Source: [Eubacterium] yurii
Lineage (GTDB): Bacteria > Bacillota > Clostridia > Peptostreptococcales > Filifactoraceae
Direction of reading: 5' to 3'
Assembly: GCA_900167215.1 (NCBI GenBank)
Contig: FUZS01000006.1
Location: 62,001 to 126,000, forward strand
Length of the DNA: 64,000 nt
Part shown: one piece after another, positions 37,502 through 46,751 of the stretch
Numbering within the stretch: position 1 is the first letter of the stretch
Layout: each line of letters opens with the position of its first letter
The notes under the pieces: generated by a model
Told to the model about the DNA's origin: nothing
The model's input: only the letters and a program-made list of their open reading frames with translations
Databases searched by the model: none
Position numbers and translations under genes: made by a program

Positions 37502-38374
37502 ATGAATAAAAATATAGCTATTTTATTTGATAGCGGTCTTTCCGTACCTAAAGAGAGTATGGGTAAAGATATGTATGTAGTACCCTTGTATATACATTTT
37601 AAAAATGAGTCGTATAAAGATACAGTCAATATAACATCACAGGAAGTTAAGGATAAACTTCAAAGTGAAGGGCTTGCAAAGACAAGTATACCTTCAATAG
37701 GTGATATAAAAGATATAATTGAAAAAATAAAAGCTGATGGTTATAAAAACATCATTGCTATCACTATATCATCAGGCTTAAGCGGAATATACAATGCTAT
37801 GAAAATTGTTTCCGATGAAGAAAAAGATATCAATATTAAGGTGTTAGACACAAAAAATATAAGTTTATCTGCAGGTTTTTTTGCCATACATGCACAGGAA
37901 ATTTTAAATGAAAATCCTGATGTCAGCTTGGAAGAAATGTATGAAAAATTACAAAATAATGTAAAAACATCTAAAGTATATATTTATTTAGAAACCTTAA
38001 AATATCTTATATCAGGTGGAAGAATTGGTAAGGTAATGGGTTCCATAGGTACATTACTAAAAGTTTTACCTATTATAACTTGTGATGATGATGGCATATA
38101 TCAAACTCTGGCAAAGGTAAGAAATATAGATAAGGCAATAATGGAAATGGCAAATAAGATCAAGGAGTTTTTATCACAAAACTTGGATAAAAAATATTAT
38201 CTTGCTGTAGTTTATAAACGTGATATCAATCTGCTGGAAAAGATAAAAGAAATGTTGAAAGATGAAATTTCAAATGCACAGATGTTTATACAATGTGATA
38301 TAGTAACTCCTGCAGTGGGAGTTCACTCAGGCTTTGGCGCAATAGGAATGTGTGTATATGCTTATAAGGGATAG
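37502..38374 (+). CDS. DegV family fatty-acid-binding protein
   Basis: The protein has 290 residues from the ATG at 37502; GGAG at 37492-37495 gives 6-nt spacing, and the in-frame ATG at 37490 overlaps the site. Family signatures are IAILFDSGLSVPKE, TSIPSIGDI, ITISSGLSGIYNAM, and LKYLISGGRIGK. DegV/FakB proteins hold a fatty acid and present it to the kinase FakA for lipid synthesis. No fakA is nearby. Monocistronic. DFSGL-type N-terminus instead of the common DSSADL. Confidence 0.9.
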   Translation: MNKNIAILFDSGLSVPKESMGKDMYVVPLYIHFKNESYKDTVNITSQEVKDKLQSEGLAKTSIPSIGDIKDIIEKIKADGYKNIIAITISSGLSGIYNAMKIVSDEEKDINIKVLDTKNISLSAGFFAIHAQEILNENPDVSLEEMYEKLQNNVKTSKVYIYLETLKYLISGGRIGKVMGSIGTLLKVLPIITCDDDGIYQTLAKVRNIDKAIMEMANKIKEFLSQNLDKKYYLAVVYKRDINLLEKIKEMLKDEISNAQMFIQCDIVTPAVGVHSGFGAIGMCVYAYKG

Positions 38375-38487
38375 TGAAAAGTCTATTTTTAATTTTAAGT
38401 TTTTGAAAAAACTATTTAATCAATTTAAATATTTTATCTTTATTATTAGTATGATTATATTTTATGCAATATTAACCATATTTTATA

Positions 38488-38517
38488 TTGACTTTTACTA
38501 TGTGAATATAGTAATAT
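38488..38517 (+). promoter_or_regulatory. deoD promoter
   Basis: TTGACT at 38488-38493, 18-bp spacer, TAATAT at 38512-38517, about 97 bp upstream of the deoD start. Confidence 0.5.
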
Positions 38518-38613
38518 AGTACTTAAACATATGAATTGTGTTAAGATTTTAAGATTTAAATTAATTACTTTTATTTACATTGTATATAGTTTAGTATTAT
38601 TGGAGGGACCATT

Positions 38614-39321
38614 ATGAACAATATACCTACGCCTCATATAACGGCGGAGTACGGGAAGATAGCAAAGAAGGTTTTGATGCCTGGAGATCCGCTTAGAGCA
38701 AAATTTATTGCTGAAGAGTATTTGCAAGAAGTGGAGTGTTTTAATACAGTAAGAAATATGTTTGGTTATACAGGGATATATAAGGGCAAGGAAGTATCTG
38801 TAATGGGTAGTGGTATGGGTATGCCGTCTATAGGGATTTATTCTTATGAACTTTATAAATTTTATGATGTTGATTCAATAATAAGAATAGGATCAGCCGG
38901 TGCATTTAGGGATGATGTTCATGTTATGGATGTAGTAATAGCTATGGGAGCTTGTACCAATTCAAACTTTGCATCACAATATAAGTTAAACGGTACTTAT
39001 GCTCCTATTGCAAGTTACGACCTTTTATCACGTGCAGTTGAAGTAGCTAATAGTCAAAATAAGAAGGTAGTTGTTGGTAATGTTCTTTCTTCAGATACCT
39101 TCTATAATGATGACGATGATGCAAGTTTTTCTTGGAAAAAAATGGGAGTAGTGTGTGTAGAAATGGAAGCAGCTGCACTTTATATGAATGCCGCAAGATT
39201 AAATAAAAAAGCTCTTGCTATGTTTACAATTTCAGATCATATTTATCTTGATGAGGTATTGACTGCTCAACAAAGACAGTTAGGATTTTCAAATATGATT
39301 GAAATAGCATTGGAAATGTAA
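38614..39321 (+). CDS. deoD: purine-nucleoside phosphorylase, DeoD type
   Basis: The protein has 235 residues, the standard size of the hexameric DeoD class. Signatures: TPHITAEYGKIAKKVLMPGDPLRAK at the start, MGSGMGMPSIGIYSYEL, IIRIGSAGAF, VCVEMEAAALY, and the catalytic Asp in TISDHI. It reversibly splits purine (deoxy)ribonucleosides with phosphate for salvage. GGAGGG site 6 nt upstream. It is transcribed alone; a repeat and a shared terminator follow. Confidence 0.96.
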   Translation: MNNIPTPHITAEYGKIAKKVLMPGDPLRAKFIAEEYLQEVECFNTVRNMFGYTGIYKGKEVSVMGSGMGMPSIGIYSYELYKFYDVDSIIRIGSAGAFRDDVHVMDVVIAMGACTNSNFASQYKLNGTYAPIASYDLLSRAVEVANSQNKKVVVGNVLSSDTFYNDDDDASFSWKKMGVVCVEMEAAALYMNAARLNKKALAMFTISDHIYLDEVLTAQQRQLGFSNMIEIALEM

Positions 39322-39395
39322 AGCTTTATTGTTATAAGGATATTGTATATTGATAGTATTATATTTGTATACCTTAGGATTATAAAGATAGATGT

Positions 39396-39528
39396 AATAC
39401 TGTCATTAATCTAATACAACAATATTTAAAATATTTTTAGTGTATCTATAATTATGCCATAAATTATATTCTATTTTCTTAAAAGCTATTAACGAAATTA
39501 TCCATAGATTAAATAGATAATAGTATAA
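39396..39528. repeat. MITE-like repeat, family 1, diverged copy
   Basis: The right end, TTATCCATAGATTAAATAGA then TAATAGTATAAATAT, closely matches the copy at 15001-15129. The left end (ATACTGTCATTAATCTAATA) is diverged. It fills most of the 296-bp gap between deoD and the EAL-HDOD gene, which holds no gene. Confidence 0.55.
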
Positions 39529-39562
39529 ATATATGAAAAGTATTAGAAAAAAATTATAAAAT

Positions 39563-39609
39563 AAAAAAAGGGAGCCAATACTTAATATTAAAGTAAGGGC
39601 TCTTTTTTA
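39563..39609. terminator. bidirectional terminator between deoD and the EAL-HDOD gene
   Basis: AAAAAAAGGGAGCC with an AATACTT extension pairs with AAGTAAGGGCTCTTTTTT, leaving T runs on both strands. Confidence 0.8.
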
Positions 39610-39617
39610 TGTTATGT

Positions 39618-40901
39618 TTATTCTTCTTGTCTTTCTTCCTTGACAAAATTTTGCATAGATTCCTTATTTGCCTGATCAGAAATTTCATCATAGGTAAATA
39701 CATATTTATTTGCCCATGATACTGATTCAAAATATAGATTAGGTACACTTGCAGGATTGATGCCAAGTTTCTCACAACACTTATCAAGATTATCCCAGTT
39801 TGCCTTTTCATAAGACAAGATTACATCATATATGTCATATAGAGGAGAAGTAGCTTTTAGCATTATAGCATCTTTAACGTCTGCATTCATAGGTATTTCC
39901 TTGAATATTCTGTTAAGTGATTTTCCAAGAACTACGTCAATCATTGAAAATAGTCCAACTAAAGAAGCCTGATATTTTCTTGCTACTTGATTTGAATTTT
40001 CGGCTATAAGTTCTGCAAATCTTGAGCGTATAACAGACATTCTGACAACTTCATCTTCATTTTCAGATATGAAATCTGATATCATAATAAAGTTTATCCA
40101 CTTTTCTATTTCTCTTATACCAAGTATAGCTAAAGCGTGTCTAATAGAGTTGACTTCATTTACAAGTGAAAAAGAATTTACAAGTCTTAGCAACTTATAG
40201 CTTATACCTACATCACTTTCGATTATTTTAGTAATTTTATTAAAGTCAACTTCTTCTTTGTTCATCTCTTCCTTTAGTCTTATGAAATGGACATTTATAG
40301 AGCTTGCAGACTTGCCTGTTATTATCTCCGGCTTTGAGAAGAAAAAACCTTGGAAATAATCATATCCCAATTCATAAGCTATGTTAAATTCTTGTATTGT
40401 CTCAATCTTTTCTGCTAAAAACTTTCTTTTACCATTTGAGTATTTTTCTATTATCTTCTTTGCTCCATCCACGCCTGCAAGCATAAAGTCTACCTTTATT
40501 ATATCGTAAAGCGGCAAAGTGTTCTGATATGGGTAGTCCAATGTGAAGTCATCGAGAGCTAAGGTATATCCCTTTTTCTTCAAATCAATGAGATTGGATA
40601 AAAATACTCTGTCAGGTTCCACTGTTTCAAGAACTTCAATTATTACTCTGCTCTTGCTTAGTAAGGTAGGGATGTCATTATTTATAAGAGCAGCATCAAA
40701 ATTTATAAAAGCAAATTTATCTTCCACAAGATTATCCATACCGATATTTATGTGGCTGTTAGTTATAAGTATTGATGTAGCTTTTGTTGAACTTACAGTT
40801 GGATCGAAAAAGTTCTTCAAAGAGTTTCTATAGAGAAGTTCATAAGCTATTATTTCTTTGTTTCTATCAAAAATGGGTTGTCTTGCAACAAATACGTCCA
40901 T
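39618..40901 (-). CDS. EAL-HDOD (YuxH-type) signalling protein
   Basis: The protein has about 427 residues. The N-terminal EAL domain begins FVARQPIFDRNKEIIAYELLYR, where the EAL signature is ELL. It keeps ALDDF and AEKIE, but the overall metal site looks incomplete, as in inactive EAL-HDOD proteins. The C-terminal half is a HDOD domain (VDFNKITKIIESDVGISYKL, VNSIRHALAILGIREIEKW). Such proteins bind c-di-GMP or act as protein scaffolds in motility and pilus control. The ATG at 40901 gives the usual MDVFVARQ start; an ATG at 40910 is also possible. Its promoter lies 170 bp upstream. A link to the pilMNO genes is only a thought. Confidence 0.88.
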   Translation of the reverse strand: MDVFVARQPIFDRNKEIIAYELLYRNSLKNFFDPTVSSTKATSILITNSHINIGMDNLVEDKFAFINFDAALINNDIPTLLSKSRVIIEVLETVEPDRVFLSNLIDLKKKGYTLALDDFTLDYPYQNTLPLYDIIKVDFMLAGVDGAKKIIEKYSNGKRKFLAEKIETIQEFNIAYELGYDYFQGFFFSKPEIITGKSASSINVHFIRLKEEMNKEEVDFNKITKIIESDVGISYKLLRLVNSFSLVNEVNSIRHALAILGIREIEKWINFIMISDFISENEDEVVRMSVIRSRFAELIAENSNQVARKYQASLVGLFSMIDVVLGKSLNRIFKEIPMNADVKDAIMLKATSPLYDIYDVILSYEKANWDNLDKCCEKLGINPASVPNLYFESVSWANKYVFTYDEISDQANKESMQNFVKEERQEE

Positions 40902-41084
40902 GTATACCATTCCGGCACAGAAAATGCCTTTCCTTTCAAATAAAAATTATTAATTTTATATGATTTTAAAAGCTTTATTAATTAAATGCTCAATATTATT
41001 ATTAAAAATTACAAAAATGAAAAAAGTATATAAAAACTGTGTAATATATATCTCTTTTTTGGAAATTTTAAACACAATAATGGA

Positions 41085-41113
41085 ATTATAGCATATTAAT
41101 AATTGACTTGCAA
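41085..41113 (-). promoter_or_regulatory. promoter of the EAL-HDOD gene
   Basis: On the minus strand TTGCAA (41113-41108) and TATAAT (41090-41085) are 17 bp apart. The leader would be about 175 nt. The rest of the 336-bp gap 40902-41237 is AT-rich with nothing I can name. Confidence 0.6.
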
Positions 41114-41237
41114 TTAAAAAGAATATTATTCTAAAGATTTATTATCTAATACCAAAGGTAGTAATTAAAAGAAAAATAAAAACTATACTCTTGAATTATT
41201 TTATCTTAGTTGAATATTAAGATAAATAAATTTTGAT

Positions 41238-42596
41238 TTATTTTCTTGAAAGTAAGACCACATTTTCAATATGAGTGCTATGGCAAAACAAATCAAAGGG
41301 AGTAACTTCTTCCAAAGTATACTTGGCATTTTCAAGTAATATCTTCAAATCCCTTGCTAAGGTTGAAGGATTACATGAAATATAGATAATTTTTCTTGGA
41401 GATACCGATAATATAGTATCTAATACAATTGGATCACAGCCCTTTCTTGCGGGATCTAACACTATGATATCGGGGCTTTTTGCTTTTTTTGTTAGTTTTT
41501 TTATCTCATTTTCTACTTTTCCGCAAATAAATTCAATATTATCTATATTATTTTCTTTAGCATTTTCTTTTGCACTTATTATTGACTGTGGCACTACTTC
41601 TATGCCATATACGTATTTTGCTCTTTTTGCAAGTAATAATGATATACTTCCTATACCGCAGTACAAATCGTAAACTACATCATCTTTACGTATCTGTGCA
41701 TAATCCAAAGCTTTTTTATACATTTTCTCCATCTGAGTATAGTTTACTTGAAAAAATGAGTTGGTATAAATCTTAAATTTTAAGTCATCTATATATTCTG
41801 TTATAAAATCACTTCCATACAAGAGAATATTATCCGAAGATAGGATAACATTTGTGTTTTTTTTATTTATATTTTGTATAATTGAAGTGATATTAAGATT
41901 TTTTTTGTTAAATTCTTCTATTAAGTAGGAAATATCAAGTTTCTTATCTGTATTTGTTACCAGTATTAGCATAATTTGAGATTTGTCGTTTGAAATCTTA
42001 GTGACTATGTGCCTAAGCACTCCTGTAGAATCTTTTTCATTATATGGCTTAATTTTTGCAAATGACATATATCGCTTTATAATGCTTATTATTTCATTAT
42101 TAATTTTATCTTGTATGATACAGTCTTTAAATGGAATTATTTCATGAGATTTCTGTTTGTAAAATCCTATCTTTATATTATCAATAGTACCACCTACAGG
42201 AAGTTGTACTTTATTTCTATATCTATATGGTCTTTCCATTCCTACAACATCATTAATCTTAGGCTTCTCTATATTTCCTATTCGAGTCAATTTTTGAAAT
42301 ACCATATCTTTTTTTATCTTTAGCTGTTTATCATATGATATATCCAATATCTGACAGCCGCCACAAAAATCTTGAATTTCACATAGTTGTTGTTCTATTC
42401 TTAAACAGGATCTTTCCAGTATCTCCTTTACTTTTGCCACAACATAATTTTTCTTAACTTTGATTATTTGTGCTGAAACTACGTCTCCTACTACACCTTT
42501 ATCACAAAAAACTGCAATATTATCTAACTTTCCAACAGCAGAGCCATCATCAGTCATATCTGTTATTTCTAATTTTATAATCTGATTAATATTCAT
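41238..42596 (-). CDS. rlmD: 23S rRNA (uracil-C5)-methyltransferase, RlmD/TrmA family
   Basis: The protein has 452 residues. An N-terminal TRAM RNA-binding domain (IDMTDDGSAVGKLDNIAVF-like opening) precedes an Fe-S cysteine set (CLRIEQQLCEIQDFCGGCQI). The C-terminal SAM-dependent domain has LYCGIGSISLLLAK, DPARKGCDP and the catalytic SCNPSTLARD. The enzyme makes 5-methyluridine in 23S rRNA; in Firmicutes one paralogue may do two sites (RlmCD). It is alone on the minus strand, divergent from yceG. Confidence 0.93.
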   Translation of the reverse strand: MNINQIIKLEITDMTDDGSAVGKLDNIAVFCDKGVVGDVVSAQIIKVKKNYVVAKVKEILERSCLRIEQQLCEIQDFCGGCQILDISYDKQLKIKKDMVFQKLTRIGNIEKPKINDVVGMERPYRYRNKVQLPVGGTIDNIKIGFYKQKSHEIIPFKDCIIQDKINNEIISIIKRYMSFAKIKPYNEKDSTGVLRHIVTKISNDKSQIMLILVTNTDKKLDISYLIEEFNKKNLNITSIIQNINKKNTNVILSSDNILLYGSDFITEYIDDLKFKIYTNSFFQVNYTQMEKMYKKALDYAQIRKDDVVYDLYCGIGSISLLLAKRAKYVYGIEVVPQSIISAKENAKENNIDNIEFICGKVENEIKKLTKKAKSPDIIVLDPARKGCDPIVLDTILSVSPRKIIYISCNPSTLARDLKILLENAKYTLEEVTPFDLFCHSTHIENVVLLSRK

Positions 42597-42727
42597 AACT
42601 ATCCTTGTTTTAAACTTAATTTAATATATAAAAATATACGAATCATATTATAACATAAAGAAAGCTAAAATAAAAATACAGAATTGTAAAGAAGGCTTGA
42701 TTATATGATGGCTTTTTAAAAATACAA

Positions 42728-42756
42728 TTGAAAAATAGCATTTTTTTTGATAAAAT
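42728..42756 (+). promoter_or_regulatory. yceG-telA promoter
   Basis: TTGAAA at 42728-42733, 17-bp spacer, TAAAAT at 42751-42756, about 110 bp upstream of the yceG-like start. Confidence 0.5.
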
Positions 42757-42865
42757 ATATCATGGTCTTTGAAAAATGATCTTGAAGTTGTATTGAGTTT
42801 TAATTATTAAAACAGATTTTAATTTAAATTGAGAAATTTTTCCTTACATATATCAGGAGGTAGTG

Positions 42866-44476
42866 ATGTATCTCAAACAGGAAAGTAGGATAATAGAAGC
42901 GACAAGTATAAAATCTGAAAATATTTTTGAGGATATTTTTGAGTTTACAATAAATAGGGCAGGTTATAAGGAAGAGGATGACTCTATAACGGTACCTACC
43001 TATTTTACTCATATACAAGGTAGTTTTGAGGACTATGAGAAAAAACTGCTTAAACTCGATGAGAGACTTTCTCAAGAAATAAAGGGTTATACAAGGCTCA
43101 CAAGTTTTGTGAATACTGTAGATGAAGAGTTTACAGACAAATTCAACCAATATTGGAAAGATATTAAGACAGCTAATGTTAAGGCTATTATGGATAATTT
43201 GGAAGAGTTATTTGTCTATATTTGCGAAAATGAGAACCTTAGAAAGATTTTAAAACTAAAATTTGAAACTGTTCTTGAGATGTATCTCAAACAACAACTT
43301 AATATGAATCTTGCAAAGGAGTCTGTTAAAAAACTTCTGTTTATATGTAAGAAATACTATTTTAATATAATGAACGAGTATTATCTGCAAGAGGGCAATC
43401 CTAAGATACTTTGTTATGGGCAGATTTACAGAGATGACCTTTACTTCTTGCTTCTCATGTATTTTTGCGGAGTGGATATCTTGTATTTCAATCCTACAAA
43501 ACAGGAGAAGTTCCCTTTTCCAAGAGAAGTTGTTCCATATATTGATGTTCAAAAACACGGTAGGACTTCAAATATTACCAAGTTATTTGTAAGTAACAAG
43601 GATAATGAAACAAATAGACAGGAGACCGTAGCATACAAAGCATCTCAAGAAATAAATATGGTACTTCATGAAGACAAGGGTGGAATGTATGGCAGCTGGC
43701 AATTTGAAAGATATATGGTGGTAGCAAATACAATTAAGACATCATATGATGAAATATCTCAACTTAATACTGTTGAGGCAAGGTTTAGACAAGGCTTTGA
43801 AGTAGAGGATGGTTGCGTCTATATTCCTAATATCTTTTCAAAGGTTAGCGGCATAACTGTGGACAAATCAGATTATTTTGACTTTTTTGACACTGCATCT
43901 TCAGGAGCGCTTATTATAGAAAACGTACCTTTTAGTGTAAAAAGAGAACATAATGAGTCTCAAAATCTCGTTTCAGATGAAGGTCTTATTGATAAGGATG
44001 CAATAAAAAAACTTCCGCAATATCAATTTTCTCATCTCAAAGAAAGCGTACAGGACTATATCTTATCAACTATACAGGAAATGGTGACAAAAAAAGATGT
44101 TTTATTTAGATTTGCTGATGATGAGAATATAGATAATTTTGTAGTGTATGAATCTCTGACTTTGGAAAGAAGGTATCAGGACTTACTCCAAAATTTTGAC
44201 TTTCCGTATAAGATACCGAGGATTGTCATATTCCATGACAACCAGGAAGTGTTTAATAAAAATGATGCAATAAGAGTGGCATTTTTCGTTTTATCAGGAT
44301 TTGATGTTGTAATTTTTACGCCAAGCGGATATAATGATATTGAGATGGTACTTAACGATTTTATCTATGATGTTCATAAATTAGAAAGTTATGATTCAAA
44401 TATCAAACTCAAGGACAGGGATAAGTATAGAAAGACAAAAAAGAAAGGCTTTTTTGAAAATTTATTTGGTAATTAA
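42866..44476 (+). CDS. YceG-like protein, partner of TelA
   Basis: The protein has 536 residues from the ATG at 42866 (AGGAGG site); the in-frame GTG at 42863 is less likely. There is no signal peptide or membrane helix. Segments such as FYILLMYFCGVDILYFNPTKQ-like and VFFVLSGFDVVIFTPSGYND suggest two related alpha/beta modules. It corresponds to the YceG family that sits with TelA (YceH) in Bacillus tellurite/stress operons, where it is considered part of a biosynthetic module. TerD-type proteins are missing here. Function unknown; the identification relies on resemblance plus its telA neighbour 18 bp downstream. Confidence 0.75.
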   Translation: MYLKQESRIIEATSIKSENIFEDIFEFTINRAGYKEEDDSITVPTYFTHIQGSFEDYEKKLLKLDERLSQEIKGYTRLTSFVNTVDEEFTDKFNQYWKDIKTANVKAIMDNLEELFVYICENENLRKILKLKFETVLEMYLKQQLNMNLAKESVKKLLFICKKYYFNIMNEYYLQEGNPKILCYGQIYRDDLYFLLLMYFCGVDILYFNPTKQEKFPFPREVVPYIDVQKHGRTSNITKLFVSNKDNETNRQETVAYKASQEINMVLHEDKGGMYGSWQFERYMVVANTIKTSYDEISQLNTVEARFRQGFEVEDGCVYIPNIFSKVSGITVDKSDYFDFFDTASSGALIIENVPFSVKREHNESQNLVSDEGLIDKDAIKKLPQYQFSHLKESVQDYILSTIQEMVTKKDVLFRFADDENIDNFVVYESLTLERRYQDLLQNFDFPYKIPRIVIFHDNQEVFNKNDAIRVAFFVLSGFDVVIFTPSGYNDIEMVLNDFIYDVHKLESYDSNIKLKDRDKYRKTKKKGFFENLFGN

Positions 44477-44494
44477 TTTAGTTGGAGGAAAAAA

Positions 44495-45589
44495 ATGAAC
44501 GAAGAAATTACAATGCAAGATACAAAGATTGAAGAAGATCCGGTACAAGAGATGCAAGTTATAACTACACAGTTGCAAACATCTCCGGAAGTTACAAGAA
44601 TTGCCGATTCACTCGATGTAAGCAATGTACAAAACATTATGAAATTTGGTCAGGAAACTGCGGTTGAGATTTCCAAATTTAGTGATAAGATACTTTCTAC
44701 TATCAACAATTCTCAGGTAGAAGACAGCGGAAGGATGATGAAGCAACTTTCCAACATAATGGATAAATTTGATCCGAAGGATTTTGAAGAAGAAAACAAA
44801 GGTTTTTTGGCAAACTTATTCGGTAAGGCAAAGGAAAATATTCAGTCTCTACTTAAAAAATATGAAACTATGGACAAAGAAGTATCTCAAATCTATGTAG
44901 AGATTAAAAAATACGAGTCTGAAATAGGTAAGACAAATGATATGCTCAGCACTATGTATGAAAAAAATATAGAGTACTACAAAGAGCTTGAAAAGTATAT
45001 AATGGCTGGGAATGTAGTAATAGAAAAGATGAAGAATGAAATAATTCCTCAGTATGAGAAAAAAGCAAGTGAGACTAATAACGAATTGGATAATTTCAAT
45101 CTGCAAAACGTTAAGGAGTCTCTTGAGATGTTGGAACAAAGAGTATATGACCTTGAACTTGCTAAGATGGTAGCCATGCAGTCAGCACCTCAAATAAAAC
45201 TCATCCAAAGAGGGAATTACAACCTTCTTAGAAAAATAGGAAGTGCCTTTGTGGTAACAATACCGGTATTTAAAACTGGTATGATACAGGCTGTTGCAAT
45301 AAAGAGGCAAAAGGTACAAGCAGACTCTATGAAGGCACTTGATGAAAGAACAAATGAGATGCTTATGAAAAATGCTGAAAATATCTCTAAGCAATCTATT
45401 GACATTGCGAAACTTTCAGGCTCTTCAAGTATAAAGATAGAAACTTTGGAAAACACATTTAATACCATAATGAACGGTATAGAAGAGACTATGAGAATAG
45501 AAGATGAAAACAAGCTCATAAGACAGCAGGGAAAAGATAGAATATTACAATTGCAATCAGATATGAAAAATAAACTTAAATCATTATAA
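44495..45589 (+). CDS. toxic anion resistance protein TelA (YceH family)
   Basis: The protein has 364 residues, normal for TelA. It is almost wholly helical with long coiled coils and no signal peptide. Typical segments are SLDVSNVQNIMKFGQETA, FLANLFGKAKENIQSLLKKY and LELAKMVAMQSAPQIKLIQR. The family is linked to resistance to tellurite, colicins and cell-envelope antibiotics, with unknown mechanism. GGAGG site 6 nt upstream; co-transcribed with yceG. Confidence 0.93.
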   Translation: MNEEITMQDTKIEEDPVQEMQVITTQLQTSPEVTRIADSLDVSNVQNIMKFGQETAVEISKFSDKILSTINNSQVEDSGRMMKQLSNIMDKFDPKDFEEENKGFLANLFGKAKENIQSLLKKYETMDKEVSQIYVEIKKYESEIGKTNDMLSTMYEKNIEYYKELEKYIMAGNVVIEKMKNEIIPQYEKKASETNNELDNFNLQNVKESLEMLEQRVYDLELAKMVAMQSAPQIKLIQRGNYNLLRKIGSAFVVTIPVFKTGMIQAVAIKRQKVQADSMKALDERTNEMLMKNAENISKQSIDIAKLSGSSSIKIETLENTFNTIMNGIEETMRIEDENKLIRQQGKDRILQLQSDMKNKLKSL

Positions 45590-45672
45590 AAATGATTATA
45601 AATTGAGTTTACTGTGTATAAAATACAGTAGAAAATATTTTTCTAAACTATAGATTTAAGGAGATTTTTGCG

Positions 45673-46008
45673 ATGGAACATGTAATAACTATAGATAACA
45701 AGGCATCTGAAGAATTGAAGAGTATACTTTCATCAATGGATATCTCAGCTGATACCATTAGAATTTTTATTTCAGGTATGGCTTGTCATGGTCCTATGTT
45801 CAACATAGCTAAGGACGAAGAAAAGAAAAATGACTATGCTATGGAGTTTGACGGTATAAAGTATGTTGCCGACAAAGCTTTAATGGAAGAGTTCGGAGGA
45901 TTTGAAATACAATATTTGGAAGATGATTCATTCCACGGTCTTTTTGTAAAACCTCAACTTATGCCTGAAAATGAAGGTGGATGCAGTTCTTGCTCAGGTT
46001 GTCATTAA
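45673..46008 (+). CDS. HesB/IscA-like protein with Cys-rich tail
   Basis: The protein has 111 residues. Segments ITIDNKASEELKSIL, IRIFISGMACHGPMFNIA and DGIKYVADKALMEEFGGFEI fit the HesB-like fold. The C-terminus GGCSSCSGCH supplies four Cys/His residues. Relatives in Clostridia include selenoproteins; here all positions are cysteine. It may carry or sense iron-sulfur clusters. It stands alone with its own terminator, 84 bp after telA, and may share its transcript. Confidence 0.82.
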   Translation: MEHVITIDNKASEELKSILSSMDISADTIRIFISGMACHGPMFNIAKDEEKKNDYAMEFDGIKYVADKALMEEFGGFEIQYLEDDSFHGLFVKPQLMPENEGGCSSCSGCH

Positions 46009-46039
46009 TATTAAAATGTATCAATATTATCTAAAAGTA

Positions 46040-46069
46040 AAGGGGCTGATTTTCAGCCCCTGTTTTTTT
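46040..46069 (+). terminator. terminator after the HesB-like gene, overlapping the zapA 3' end
   Basis: AGGGGCTGA pairs with TCAGCCCCT over a 2-nt loop, then GTTTTTTT. The zapA stop codon (minus strand, 46053-46055) is inside the hairpin. Confidence 0.9.
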
Positions 46070-46532
46070 CTTCAAGTTCAGCTATTTTTAACTGTAGTTC
46101 GTAAAATCTTCCTTCCAATTCACGATTTATATCTATCTGTTCTTTAAGTTTTTCCTCATATTCTTTTTTTGTCTTGTCCAACTTTGATTGTAATGATTGA
46201 CTGTTTACATCTGTCATTTCAAGGCTTTTTATTTGTACGTCCTTTTGCTCCAATTGTAAATTTAAGCGGGCAATTTCTTTTTCTTTTTCCTTGATTTGAT
46301 TACTCAATTCAGCTTCGTTGGATATAGATGACAATTGTTCATAGTATTTTTCAGCTATGTTGTTACAAGTTATGATTAGTATATCTATCTTGGAAAGATT
46401 GTCAGCATCTTTTTCAACAATGGATATCTCTTCATTTACCAAACTTGCAATTTTCAAGATATCTTCACTGTTTTTTTCGCTCACTAAAGTGTATTGTCTT
46501 CCAAAAATATTTACTTTCAGCCTATTGTTCAT
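46053..46532 (-). CDS. zapA: cell division protein ZapA
   Basis: The protein has 159 residues from the ATG at 46532, which has GGGAGA upstream; longer in-frame starts add a weak N-terminus. The N-terminal ZapA head reads RLKVNIFGRQYTLVSEKNSE and ILKIASLVNEEI. A long Gln/Glu/Lys coiled coil follows (EAELSNQIKEKEKEIARLNL), longer than in E. coli ZapA and usual in Clostridia. ZapA crosslinks FtsZ filaments at midcell. It ends in the terminator hairpin of the opposite gene. Monocistronic. Confidence 0.9.
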   Translation of the reverse strand: MNNRLKVNIFGRQYTLVSEKNSEDILKIASLVNEEISIVEKDADNLSKIDILIITCNNIAEKYYEQLSSISNEAELSNQIKEKEKEIARLNLQLEQKDVQIKSLEMTDVNSQSLQSKLDKTKKEYEEKLKEQIDINRELEGRFYELQLKIAELEEKNRG

Positions 46533-46751
46533 CACCAAATTCTCCCTGAAATTAGATAAGTACATCCAAATTTAATATAAGATATTAAGATTATACTATC
46601 ATAAATAAAACTAAAAATCAATTACTGTAATTAATAACTTAAATTTTCCGATTATAACATGGAAATATGATAAAAAATACTTAAAATTGTAACTTAGCAC
46701 TCAAGTATTTATATGTTTATAAGCGAACATAATACTGATATAATTTAAAAA

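Noticed and set aside
45673-46008. Selenoprotein version of the HesB-like protein
   Set aside because: All candidate positions are cysteine codons; there is no in-frame TGA to read through.
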